Part shown: positions 1 through 11,677 of the stretch, piece by piece
Position numbering within the stretch: the first letter of the stretch is position 1
Layout: each line of letters starts with the position of its first letter
Assembly (NCBI GenBank): GCA_964058805.1
Contig: CAXKVV010001992.1
Span: forward strand, 1 to 33,017
Length of the DNA: 33,017 bases
Reading direction: 5' to 3'
From: Schoenoplectus triqueter
Lineage: Eukaryota > Streptophyta > Magnoliopsida > Poales > Cyperaceae
Program-made: the position numbers and the translations under genes
The notes under the pieces: generated by a model
What the model saw: the letters and a program-made list of their open reading frames with translations, nothing else
What the model was told of the DNA's origin: nothing
The model's database searches: none

Positions 1-266
1 GAATAATCCTCAAGTCATTAATAAGCCTTGAATTACCCACATTAACATCAGTCATTCCTCAAGGAAGTAACTACATATTGATCATTTGTCAGGTGCTCAG
101 CTAAATAGATGGCGTCAGCAAATTATTTAAGCACAAAAAAGCAACAATAAAACAAAATAAGAAAAAAAAATCAGTAATCATGATTAAATTAATGGTACCA
201 GTGAGATTATGATCTAGACCAAGATAAGATATTGAATTATATTATTTAAACTGACAGTTTTCTTAC
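1..266 (-). other. Intron of the MIP1-type gene (continues off the window)
   Basis: The minus strand after the exon ending at 267 begins GTAAGA, a strong donor. Reading on to position 1 shows stops in all frames and no convincing acceptor followed by coding sequence, so this stretch is taken as intron. Confidence 0.55.
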
Positions 267-1960
267 CTTTTCATTTGCTTTCTTCGGAGACGAGGATAGA
301 GAAGGTGGCTTTAAAAGAATCCTGCTGTGTTTTGGGCTAGCACTAACCTCTTTATTTTCCGAAAATCTTGGGCTACCCTTTCTCTCATGGAAATTGTCTA
401 CACTTTTTCTACCTTTTGGTTCAACCAAGTTAAGGGTCAAATGTTCTTCATTGATTGCTCTGTTGATAAAGTACATAGCCTTCATCTCCTTGGGCAATGT
501 ATCTTGCACTTGGTTGGTTCTATCATATCTGACGGAATTCTGAACTGGAATTGGGGCCGATTTCACTTCTCTCAAACCCCCTTGCATTTTGTGTATTTGA
601 TCTTCCAACCGAGCAACCTCTTCTTCGACCAGAACTAGCTCTGCTAGCAATTCTTTTGTCTAAGGAGTCAGAAATTTTTGTACCAGTTAGATCTAGAAAT
701 TGTGTATTTGATCATGGATCACAACAACATATTAGCCAAACAATTAAAAATAAAATACAAAAATCAAAATATATGATCGTATATTGAATAAAAGAGTGTA
801 ATGTGCGGAAGTTTTACAGTGACAGTAAAAAGAAAACTTTTTTTTTCCAAAATTTATTAGGTTTTATATTTGTATTATTTCATCAAAGGAAAAAGGTTAT
901 GGTGGGAAATATCTCCCATGCTTTGGAATTGCATATATTTACCTTGTTTGGAAGGAAATTCGGTATTTGCCGAATGGATTGGAAAGAATTTGGGAGCAGT
1001 GCCCGTTCAAGAATTTCATGTACTTTCTTCTCATCTTCTAGTGTTTTCTTCAAATCAGCCACCTGTAGATTTATTTATACTTTTGAGTTAGTTGCTACAA
1101 TAGTTAAACAGATAAGCACTCATTCATCACCAAAGTTAAACTGATATGTATTCATTCTTCACCAATAGTTAAATTGATATGCACTCATTCTTGTAGTTTT
1201 GACTTTCTTTCTTTTATTCTTTTCTTTCGTACAAAAATTAGAAGTTTTATGCCTTAGCAACTGATCAGCTCAGCCATTTTGGGTACAGGTATTCAACAAG
1301 AATAAGATGATTGTTGGAACATATTGTTTAATACAGTGCAAACAAAGCAACCTCTTTTTTGGCCAAGTCTTTAGTTTGATGGATTTCTGAACATGATTAA
1401 TCTGTTATTTTTTTTTATTATTTTCATAGCACTGTAGTGCTAGCTAACAAACTGATATTTTGTATAATTTCGGTATAAGTCTTGGGTTACCTTTTTTTTC
1501 AGAACAGAATACCACGTATATAATTTGGATGAAATATTATAATCTGATATAAATAACTGACTTCTCATCAAAACGAAAAAGAGGTGTAAGAGCTAAAATT
1601 TTTCATAAAACAGATGTTCCAACTGACTATTACCTCCTTCTCTAACTGTAGCCTTCTCTGTTGCATGCTCCCACTTCTCCTCCTCTACAAATATATGAAC
1701 ATCATTAAGAAATGTATCATGAAAATGCACAAGGATGTTTTTGTAATTACCAATGCATTGTGAACGCACTATATCCTACATACTTTCAAGAATTTGCAAT
1801 TAAAATGTACAGTGAGGTGGAATTATCTTGATTAGAGATGTAATAAAGGTAACATTCTAAATATGAAAAATCAAGAAAGAGGAGTTTGTAATAACAAAGA
1901 ATTTACCTCACCGTAGATGAGAGGCGACATGGCGGTGCGAGGGCCACTGACATGTGCCAT
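267..1960 (-). CDS. MIP1-type leucine-zipper protein (DUF547 family), 5' part, four exons
   Basis: Exons on the minus strand are 1907-1960, 1634-1684, 943-1062 and 267-659. Every intron has GT-AG ends and lies in phase 0. Joined, they give 206 residues and the gene continues past the left edge after a donor at 266/265. The product starts MAHVSGPRTAMSPLIYGE, then RRRSGSMQQRRLQLEKE, then a charged coiled coil with the stretches VADLKKTLEDEKKVHEILER and ELLAELVLVEEEVARLEDQI. The order basic RRRSGS, heptad helix, proline-rich linker, second helix with EEEVARLE is typical of the plant MIP1 leucine-zipper domain, which normally precedes a C-terminal DUF547 domain; that part lies outside the window. 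Residues after about 110 are Ser/Lys/Pro-rich and look disordered. The reading frame is also open upstream of the chosen Met to position 2221, so an 87-residue N-terminal extension cannot be excluded; the start at 1960 was preferred because the upstream residues look like translated 5' leader. The family's biochemical role is unsettled. Confidence 0.85.
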
Positions 1961-2301
1961 TTTATCTATCCACAAGTACAATAATCTAAAATTTCTGGAT
2001 AGATCAATAGCAAAGAACAAGTTCTTATTTATAAAAAGAGACAAAAATTCTGATAACAGAGTTGGTGGAAGTGACATTAGGTTGAGGTGGGGGGAGATGA
2101 AAACTTTATGGCAAAGGAAGGAAGAAAGAAATCTTAGACAAAGGGTTAAAGAGGAATCAGATGAAAGGCCGCTTTCTAACTTGGTGTGTTGGTTAAGGGG
2201 TCGAATATATTTATCTGACATTCTGACTCATATGCGGATTCCCTTTCCTTCAAAACACACAATTAAAAATTCACAGTACAAACTAAAACCGCTGTAGGGA
2301 A

Positions 2302-2311
2302 TATTTATATA
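2302..2311 (-). promoter_or_regulatory. TATA box for the MIP1-type gene
   Basis: The minus strand reads TATATAAATA, a full plant TATA consensus, about 340 bases upstream of the chosen start codon at 1960. Transcription would start near 2270-2280 and leave a 5' leader of about 310 bases. Whether an unseen leader intron lies in between cannot be told from the sequence. Confidence 0.5.
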
Positions 2312-2319
2312 CGTCGCAC

Positions 2320-3380
2320 ATAAAAAGTAAGTTATTTTTTTAAGTAATCTAAATTAAGATGATGGTTTTTTTAACAAAAAATGGGCTTAGTTAAATAAAA
2401 CCCAGAAAAATAAAGGCAATTAAAAAAAGTAGCCTTTCAAAGGCCAGTTAAAACATAGGTGGATTAAAAATGAAAAGTATATTACGGTGTTTTAAAATAT
2501 TTTGGAGATATATTTCAATTTTACCTTTCTTGATGTAAATGTCAGTCTTACTTATATACATCATTAGCTTTGAATTTGATGAATTTATGGATGAATAAAT
2601 TCAGAAGTAGAAGGAACACGACAACAACAATAACTGAAAAAAAAAACTGAATTAACAATTTTGAATAAATTAATTAAAATTAATATATAATAAGAAATCC
2701 TAATTATCATTTTAAGTTTGAATAGATAAGTTTCTCCAACACATCATTTCTTACTGCAAAGTGCAAACCATCAAACATGCATATATATCATTTATATATT
2801 GTATAAATATTTTAATATTTCTTAAGAAAAACTCTTTAATTAAATTATATTATCTAATAAAATCGGGCAAATCATTTTCATCAGTAAAGTTTTGAACTTT
2901 AAGCAAAAGTCATGTTGACAATAGGAAAGTGAGATAAACTGAGAAGTCGAACTCTGGCCTCTGGGTAAAATTTGTACTGAGTCCAAATATCTGCTACCAT
3001 GAACGGTCGTGATCACCGCTGGAGTTGGAAACTTTTTTATGAAATTGAAAAGCAATATTAGATATTCATATCAATAACATAATTTATAAAAAAATATTAA
3101 ATCATGATTACGAGTTCAACAATGAAATATTTATATTTTTATGAAGTCTAAATATAATTTTAATAAAATCACAAAATAAAACAAAAATACAACAAATACA
3201 TATATTATTTAATAGAAAATGGGATATTGTCCCCGTTCCTATAGTAGATCTGCATATGCCATGACTGTTTTCGACCGGAGACTAAGAAGAATTTTTTCCA
3301 CTTAAATTGGAAATAAATAATTTACCAAAAATATATAAAAATTTTCCAAAAGAAAAAAAAATCAAAACTTAAAAAATTGC
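2320..3380. other. Intergenic, nothing recognised
   Basis: AT-rich DNA upstream of the MIP1-type gene. No open frame with family resemblance, RNA gene or clear repeat was seen. Confidence 0.5.
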
Positions 3381-3384
3381 ATTT

Positions 3385-3550
3385 AACTTAAAATGCAACG
3401 CGTTGCACGGATGCATCCGTATATCATGTAAAAATCTCAAACTTTAAGTTAAAAATGACCGATCCATACCGTTCAATTTATTCTCTATATCAAACTCTTG
3501 TAGAAAATTAAATTTTATATTTTTTAATTTTTTTTTGTTATTTTTTTGAG
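3385..3550. repeat. Solitary arm related to the hairpin elements
   Basis: It contains TGACCGATCCATACCGTTCA followed by an AT-rich stretch ending in TTATTTTTTTGAGC, the same order as in the arms of the hairpin elements at 10.8, 11.7 and 18.2 kb. The outer part holds two perfect palindromes, GCAACGCGTTGC (3395-3406) and ACGGATGCATCCGT (3407-3420). The motif GGATGCATC-GT, an AATCTCAAA stretch and AAGTTAAAAATGACCGATCC match the reverse complement of the element near 18,360-18,440. No clear opposite arm was found nearby; a degraded one may lie around 4,000-4,030. It is read as a half or decayed element. Confidence 0.5.
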
Positions 3551-5180
3551 CGAAGAAAAGTGAATGTTAAATATGTGTATACTTGTGTAGCGCGTGTATA
3601 GTGTACATCCAACTTTAATAATACATCTTCTTATCATACACTTTTTTAAGAAATATTATTCAAACTAAAATACTAAAATCACTGATGTATTTCAAATTAC
3701 TTAGATAGTATATCAAAATTTAGTAAATCTGAAAGAGGTTTTGCCTTCCATCGTACAATCCTAAGGGAAAATTTTCAATAATTTGTGATGAGTTGACCAA
3801 GTAAATTCTAAAATATTTTAAATTGAATACACATTTGATCTAAACTATTAGAAAAATCTATAATTTAAATACTTTTCATTTAAATTATATTTCTAAAAAA
3901 ATGTACCATAAAATTAGATGTATTATGGAAATTGAATAAACACTATGATTACTCATATTAACTTGCAAACAATTTTTTTTTCAAAAGCACATCAAAGTAG
4001 TCAAATTGAACGGTGTTGACTATCGATCAGAAAATGTTATTTATTTACTGTTCAGTACAAAATTAAGAGTTACATTGGATTTACTTTTTCGATTTGTCGA
4101 GAGTTAACTCTATATTAAATATTTTTTCAAAGCGATTGAAATCATTATTCTTAGTCAATTTGCTACAACATCATTGCATCGCATCTTAGAACATGATGAT
4201 TCTCATCGAAAAATGACCGAGGTATGCATGAATCGAGATAGGAAAAAATGTAGAGTCAACATTTCTAGAACATGATGGTACTCAAATCTCAATATATCTT
4301 TGCGAGATATATAACGTGGAATCATTGTAAACAAAAGAAAATAGAAGACATATACCGTGGAAAGCCACAAATTATTATTTTTTAGTTGTAGGAATGCTTG
4401 TTTATTTGGAATAAGAAAAAGGTTTAAACTATGGGTAGCTCATGCAGTCATGATCATACAAGCCAACCTACCTATAACTTGCTATAAACATTAGGATAAA
4501 TTGATAATTATTTTTGAGGGATTCCTACTAATAGTCTTTTTAGGTTGGTTGATGTACATCAAGCACATGTTGCCGTCCTAGATAAGTATTGATATTGATT
4601 ATCACTTGGCAAATTCAATTGGTCAATTAAATGAGTTTGAGAAGGAATATTTAGATTTATGTTGTGAAATAAAATAAATAATTACGTACATTACCTTTCA
4701 AGAATTATTTAGACCCAACATTTATTATATATTGTTTTTTTTCAAATTTGAACAATAGATCTTAGATAAAAAAAAAGACCCATCAACATTTATACTAGAC
4801 CTACAATTCACCCTCGAAGAACTGATAATTAAGTTCGTTCACTATTATAATTCCTTCCCCCTAAAAGGGGTAGCTATTAAAAATATGAGTAGACAAAACT
4901 CTTGAAATTATAGACCAATTGATAACTTCAACATAAAGCAATTATTTTCGACGAATGAAGTAAAAAGCCGCGGTGATGGCGTGATGCTTTGTAAATAAGC
5001 ATGGAATCTTTAATGTTGAATGTTATTTACCCAAAGAAGACAGATTTCAAACATCACCAAAATCGAAAATTAACATATCTAGTGCCCAAAATCAGTAAAA
5101 TAAAAAAAAATGCGTGATGTGATTATTACTCCCAAATCATTAAAATTCTATGAGATTGAGGCTCGCCTAAGAAAAATAAA
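3551..5180. other. Intergenic, nothing firmly recognised
   Basis: AT-rich sequence with stops in all frames. Apart from a weak match to a hairpin-element arm near 4,010 there is no supportable gene or element. Confidence 0.45.
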
Positions 5181-5183
5181 TTT

Positions 5184-5244
5184 TGGGCCGGCCCGCCATT
5201 ATTTTTCCATAATGGGCCGGATCGACCGGATCCACATGGGCCCA
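5184..5244. promoter_or_regulatory. Cluster of three TGGGCC (site II) motifs
   Basis: TGGGCC occurs at 5184-5189, 5213-5218 and 5237-5242, the last within TGGGCCCA. Clustered site II motifs are known TCP-factor targets and are common in promoters of plant genes for ribosome and organelle biogenesis, which would suit the sigma-factor gene. They lie about 860 bases upstream of its start codon, farther than usual, so either the 5' leader is long or spliced, or they are distal elements. Confidence 0.35.
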
Positions 5245-5692
5245 ATTCATGCAATTTGTCTGTCTTCCATTCAGAGAATCAGAAAGAAGGAAAATATCTT
5301 CACTTTTAGGACCCGCACAGTGGCGAGTGGGAGACAACAATTTATTATTATTTATTGAAGCAACAAGAAAATCGGACTGAAAAATACTGACAGAAAACAA
5401 ATTAGCAGCCCAGCCTCCATTCAGACTGAATCTGAAATTCTGAATCTGCTATGATTTTTAGAAATAACATTATTCTATTATTTCGATGGGACCATGAAAT
5501 TAACATTGAACGGCTATGATGATTCTTCTCTCCTCAATCTCTCTCTTGGATTTCTCTTTTTTCTTTGAAAAGTTGACAAAAGCTGCTAAGTAACATAATA
5601 AATAACGGTAAAAAAAATAATATAATTAGAATACCCATCTTAATAAATAATAAATATATTCGACAAAACTTAAAATTTAATCTGTAAATATA

Positions 5693-5694
<2 letters not shown>

Positions 5695-5722
<28 letters not shown>
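5695..5722. repeat. (TA)n microsatellite
   Basis: An uninterrupted TA repeat of about 25 bases in the sigma-gene upstream region. No hairpin-element arms are visible beside it, unlike the (TA)n tracts at 10.8-18.9 kb. Confidence 0.8.
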
Positions 5723-5723
<1 letters not shown>

Positions 5724-6015
5724 TATGTTGAAGGATTTAAGTTGAATTTAAACTTTAAAAATATCCAGTATAATTTAATATCGTAAAAAAATTATGTAAT
5801 TGGATTCAAACAAACATATTTACTCAGCAACGAGCCAACGACTGACCTAGCTGGTTTCTCTTCAACCCGATCAAACCGTTCCTTTCGAATCCAACGGTAA
5901 TAAAGACATGTTATCCGAAATTCCGATAACAGCAGATTCGAACGCATTCGGAGCCTCTCAGCCAAACGCGCGCCTGCCGGCTATCACTTCACACTGACAC
6001 ACCCCATACCACACA

Positions 6016-6031
6016 TCTCTCGTTCTCTCTC
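6016..6031 (+). promoter_or_regulatory. Pyrimidine patch near the presumed start of transcription of the sigma gene
   Basis: A C/T-only stretch apart from one G (TCTCTCGTTCTCTCTC), 70 bases before the start codon at 6102. Such Y patches are frequent close to plant transcription starts. No clear TATA box accompanies it, which is common for genes of photosynthesis and plastid maintenance. Confidence 0.3.
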
Positions 6032-6101
6032 AAGCACACCGATCACGATTACCTTTTGTCTTGTGGAAAGATCTTTTCTGTTCATCGACTGCGTTCGTCT
6101 A

Positions 6102-9100
6102 ATGGAAGCGGGGAGGAGCCTCCTTTCCACCCCTTCGCCTCCCTCCAAACCTAGATATCCACTACGAAATCAGATGCTTATCTCATGTACCGCTAAAATT
6201 TCTCAAGGTATTTATCCTCTCAATTTTGCTAATTGAACGTTGCCTTTCCAGCTAACACTTAGTTTACTTAGTTTCCTACATTTTGCCCTTCTATTTTGAT
6301 ACCACTTGATAAATTTATGATCAACTTTGTTTAATTGATTTCTCTTTTCCCTGTAGTTAGTTGCAAGCCAGCTCCGTCTGCTGTTGGCAATTTTAGCAGA
6401 TCGGCTGTTACACAAGAATCGTGCGAAATTTACAACGGTTACTATTTATTGAAGGAGGAAAAATTTAAGCTGGTATATACTAATGTTAAGATTATATTCT
6501 AGTTATGTGTGTTCCACATTTTGAGCTATTGCATGTGTTATTTACTTTTTTTTTGTATTATTTTGCTACTAATTTGACAAGTAGTTGTGTAATTGAGGAC
6601 AATCGCATATTAGATATGATTTAGTCGTTATTTAATTGATTACTTAGTATATTTTGAATGGCTTGTTTGGTGATGATTCTCATAACAAGAGGTTCAATTG
6701 CATCAAGTGGTGGGATGAAATCCTTCTGTGCTTCTTTGTGCTTTTGTGTTTTTCTCAGCATGTTAGTTTCTGTACTGAACAGGGACATTGATTGCTCTTA
6801 AAAAGGGTTATAAGAATAAAAATAATATTTTAGTGTAGTAACCATACCGATCTTTATGGTATTGACAAATGCTGGATATCTGGTCACATACTTTTGGTTA
6901 TCTTCTATCGACCATTTGATCTATGAGGTTCAATTAATTTCTTCTGTTTAACTATTGAAGGTAAATGCAGATGAGAAGAAACTTGGGAAAATTAGATCTC
7001 TTGATGAAGAGCAACAGCATAAGCTGCATTTGGAGTATGCCAAGTCTAAATTTTTATACTGGTATGCTAGTAGCTTATGATATCTTTTTTTTTTCTCTCT
7101 TTTATAATCTGCTCATGCAAATATGACCACAACTTCTGCAATAGTTGCTTCTTTGGTTGAATTGTATCACCCTATTTTAAATTCTACATGCATTACGTAC
7201 ATCCAAAGCAGTTCTAGTACAGCAATATGCCTTTTTAATGGTCATACCCTCAGTACATCACAATTTGCATAGCTGTATTGTTCAATTATGTAAACTTCTT
7301 TGTGAACTTCATACTCCTAATAATGGATAATCAGCAATGGAAAATGATCAAAGGGGGTGTTGTATATGTGATATGCATGCATATAAGAAATATTGAAACT
7401 TCAATTTCAATAGTATAAATGTAATACAGTCCTTCTGGATTTTTCATCCTCATTCTTTTCCATCTCAGGTCACAGCTAAGAGAATTGGCTTTAGCTGATA
7501 TAAAAGCTGCTCCGAGTTTTAATGGAGATCAACGGACACCATTTCTTTCTTTCAATCTTTCTGAAAAGGAGGCTCCTGTCACAGATAAATCTGATGCCTT
7601 AAGGTTTCATATTTCTCATTTTTTCTGTTTGTTTTAGGAAACTCAGACCATACCATCGTGATCAAGGTGACAAATATGGTACTTCAAAATTATTTATCAA
7701 GGCCTATAATTCAGGATATGATATTTATATAGTTCATTTTCTTATAATGCATATAAATATTTCAAATTCTACAGTTTTAAGGGGAAAAACAAATTCTGCA
7801 AATAATTTGTCAGCAATTCCAAATTTTGTTAAATCGTGAAATATTTACAAAGCATTGTGAAAAATTTGGAATCTGTTTTCTCATCAATTTATTTGGAAAG
7901 GTGCGGACAATGAATAATTCATGAATTAGTGGATTCTGTTACTATGTTCATGACCAGTTTGTGCTGGAACTTGAACCAGGTACAATCATGTCTCTGGGCT
8001 GTCCTCATGATATTTTGGCTTAAATTTTTTTTTTCTTTGAAACCGGTCAATTATCTACATCATTAATGCCCATCTTATAAAGTTCCTGAATTCATGCTTC
8101 ATACTCTGCTTGGAAGATCCCTCCTTTTTCTTTATAAATAGTTGGTCTAAGGTCCCATATCAAAGCAGTAATTCCTTCAATCCTCATCTAAACCAAACAA
8201 AGTGAGATTCTTCTCCAAAGAACAATTATTTTAAAAAGTGAATGAAGTAGGAAATGAGCAAATATGATAGACTAATGTGGAGGTTACTCAAATGTTAGAG
8301 ATTAATGAACTTTCAAACAATAAGTATAGTGCTGTCCTCTTATGATTTGAGCTATTTCTCATGTTAGCAGTGGAGGTAAAAGAAATGTAGAACCACACAA
8401 GGCAAAAGTCAATACTGATGTGACAGTTGTGAGATCTAACCGGGTGATGGAGAGACGCCTGAAGAAGCGTAAGGTCACAAATATACCAAAGTATGTAAAG
8501 TACGATGATGAGGTTTCTAATTCTAGCAATGGATGTTGTAAAGTGAGCAAGAAGATTGAGAGATGCATTGATTCGAGTGATCCGCTTCGATTTTTCTCTT
8601 GGGGTTTTGTCTATAGGAAGTTCCTTACAAGAGAAGAAGAGAAAGAAGCAATTATTAATATACAGGTAATGTCCAAGTATACCTCTATGGTATCGTGAAA
8701 TTGCAGAATGGCCATTGCTTTTCTACAAAAAATCTGTCATGTTGTTGTAGGGAAAAAACTAGTAGTCTTTGCAGATGTTTTTTAGTCTGTTAGTATTACA
8801 CTTATCCATTGATGTGGAACTTTCATAAATCTTTGAAGCAGAGAGGAGCTTCGATATCTGTAAATTGGTCAGAATATTTTCAGTTAGGTAATGCAATCCC
8901 TTCGTGCAGTTATCTTAAACTTAAAATTTAGTTAATTTGACACACTGTTTTCTAATTTTCTATACTAAGTCAATATGTCCCTTTCAAGTCTTGTTATTAG
9001 TTCCTAGAGCAATCATATTATGGAAGAAAATTGTTTTATAAGATGCTTGGTAGGTTCAACTCAGGACCCACCCCCATGCTTCTATGCTACCCAGCCTGTT

Positions 9101-11181
9101 GCTTTAAAAGCTTAAGTTGATAACTATGTATGTGATATATCAGACTTTTTAGTACAATTATTGGCTGAGATGTGCAACGGTAAGGGTCAATCAAGGATGA
9201 TGGGTGCCAATTGTAAAGTTTATTAGAAATATCCCTCGTTCAATTGCACTTCTAAGGAATCTACTGCATAAACTTGGACAGGAACTAATCAGGTTGGAGG
9301 AAGCGAAAGAAAAATTCATGTCTCAATATAACCGTGAACCTACGTTAATCGAGTGGGCTCATACTGTTGGCTTAAGCTGTGGGGCTATTGATTCAAGTCT
9401 TTTATTAGGAAAGTGTAGCTTAGAGAAGATTATTATGACCAACTTCCGCCTGGTGTTGAGTATTGCTAAACAACATGTGGGGAAGGGTGTAGACCTAGCA
9501 GACCTTGTTCAGGTTGACTAATTTATCATTTCATTTATAACTATAATATTTATGGAAGTCAAAAACTTTTATCTTATGGTTCCTGGCTTCTCATGTAACA
9601 TTGTATATTAACAATTTTCATCATCTACCTCTAGGGTTGCAACAGCGCAATTCTTTGTCTAGCCTCTTCATTATAAGAAATTTGAAAGGCTGACAGCTCT
9701 CACGTTCTCCGTCTTTTGCGGAATTATGTATTTTCAAATTTTAAATTGATTATAATTTGTTATTCTGTTTGATTTGTAGGAGGGTTATAAAGGGCTAATG
9801 AAAAGCCTGATGAAATTCAAAATAAGTAAAGGACATAGATTCAAAACCTATGCACACTGGTGGATTCGTCACTACATGAGAAAATCTATACAAGAAAATT
9901 CTAGGATAATTCGGTTGCCGGTATGAATTTAATATGACATATCTTTGTAGCACTTTTCTTGAACTCGTAGATTTAGTGCCACATATAATAAAATGCATTT
10001 GAATAAATGTTGTGACCAACTGATAGGGTGCCCTTAATCCTGTTTACCTACTGACAGGATAAGTACCAAGCAGCACAATATTTGTTAATGAAATCTGACT
10101 CCAGCTCTTTGTAATCATTCCAAAATATGGCAATGTAAGTTGTGCATGTCTAAGGAATGTGCATGACAGTCCCTTGTTTCCAGGATTGCATAATAAACGT
10201 TTGAAAATTTGCATGGTCATGTTGGAATATGATCTACATTCAATTTTTTTGCAGGTACGTGTATTTAATCTTTTAAGAAAGATTAAAAGAGAAAAGATAC
10301 TATGCATTCACGAAGGATGTGCACCAACAAATGAGGAAATTGCAAGGCGGGTTGGTATTACCACTAAGAAATTGACTAACGTGCTTTGGTACGGGAGAGA
10401 TCCAATATCACTAAATGACCAGATTACATGTTATGGTGAGGATGTCACCTACCAGGTATTTTGTCTTCTCAAACAGAATATTATTGTGTCATCCTGTACT
10501 GGTAACTGCTTTTTGAGGTAACAAACAAGTAAATTGGTTTTGGTTCTTAGCTGAAATAATCCTGAAAGCTCCAAAATATAGAATTGAACTTTAAACTTCT
10601 GCACCTTAAGATTTATTGAGACCACTAAAATAACTAAGAAATCTAAAATAAAATATGGGAGCTCATGGATGTGATCATACGAGCACTAAAGAATCAGATC
10701 CCATAGAATTTCACAGTTAAGTGTATTTGGACAGTACTAAGATGAGTGATCTCTTAAGAAGTCCTAGTGTTGCATCCCTTTAAATATATATATATATAGA
10801 GAGAGAGTGATACTATGGTGCTTCGCAACGCACAAAATCTTTTGTGCTTCACGTCCGTATTTCGAATTTAAAAGTTCAAATGACCGATCCAAACCGTTGA
10901 ACATCATCTTCATATTGAAATATCCTTGGAGATCAAATTTTATATTTTTTTGAAATTTTTGCTATTTTTTAGATGGGTACAAAATCGCTAGTTTTGGATG
11001 GTGCAGAAATTGTTAGATCAGCAAACTTTGTACCCATTTAAAAAATAGCAAAGAATTTCAAAAAATATAAATTTGATCTCCAAGGATATTTCAATATGAA
11101 GATGATGTTCAACGGTTTGGATCAACTATTTGAACTTTTAAATTTGAGATACAGACGCGAAACACCATAGTATCACACACA

Positions 11182-11219
<38 letters not shown>

Positions 11220-11637
11220 GAGTAAAGATATCGTGAGCTTAAGCTCACGGAGACCTTTCGTGAACTTAACTCAAAAAGTAAATCAAATCATCTCGAAAAT
11301 TTTAATTTATCATCCTCATTAAATTATTTATACGAAAATCTCGTGGGATGCAAAAATTTGAAATGTTTTGAGTTTTTTAAGTCTTGTTTTTAATTTTTTA
11401 AAATGATGTTCAAATATTGAATATATTATTATTATTTTTAGAGCTGATTTTCAAAAATTAAAATCCATGACTGAAAAAACTCAAAACACTCCAAATTTTT
11501 GCATCCCATGAGATTTTCATATAAAGAATTTAATGAGTATAATAAATTAAAATTTGGAGATGATTTGATATATTTTTTGAGTTAAGCTCATGGTATCTTT
11601 ACTCTCTCTCTATATAGAGAGAGTAAAGATATCGTGA

Positions 11638-11677
<40 letters not shown>

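Noticed and set aside
1871..2297. Plus-strand 126-codon frame overlapping the first MIP1-type exon
   Set aside because: It is the antisense of the 5' leader and first exon of the minus-strand gene, with no domain of its own.
5110..5400. Overlapping open frames on both strands upstream of the sigma gene
   Set aside because: They overlap each other and the TGGGCC cluster, and show no family resemblance; the area looks like promoter DNA.
6971..7061. Alternative acceptor 10 bases into exon 3 of the sigma gene
   Set aside because: Using GCAG at 6970 shifts the frame; only the acceptor at 6960 keeps the frame into exon 4 (WSQLRELALAD).
9204..9281. Methionine start within the sigma gene at 9204
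   Set aside because: The 26 residues before 9282 do not fit sigma factors, whereas joining the exon ending at 8665 to 9282 gives the expected IQ-ELIRLEEAKEKF. It is intron sequence.
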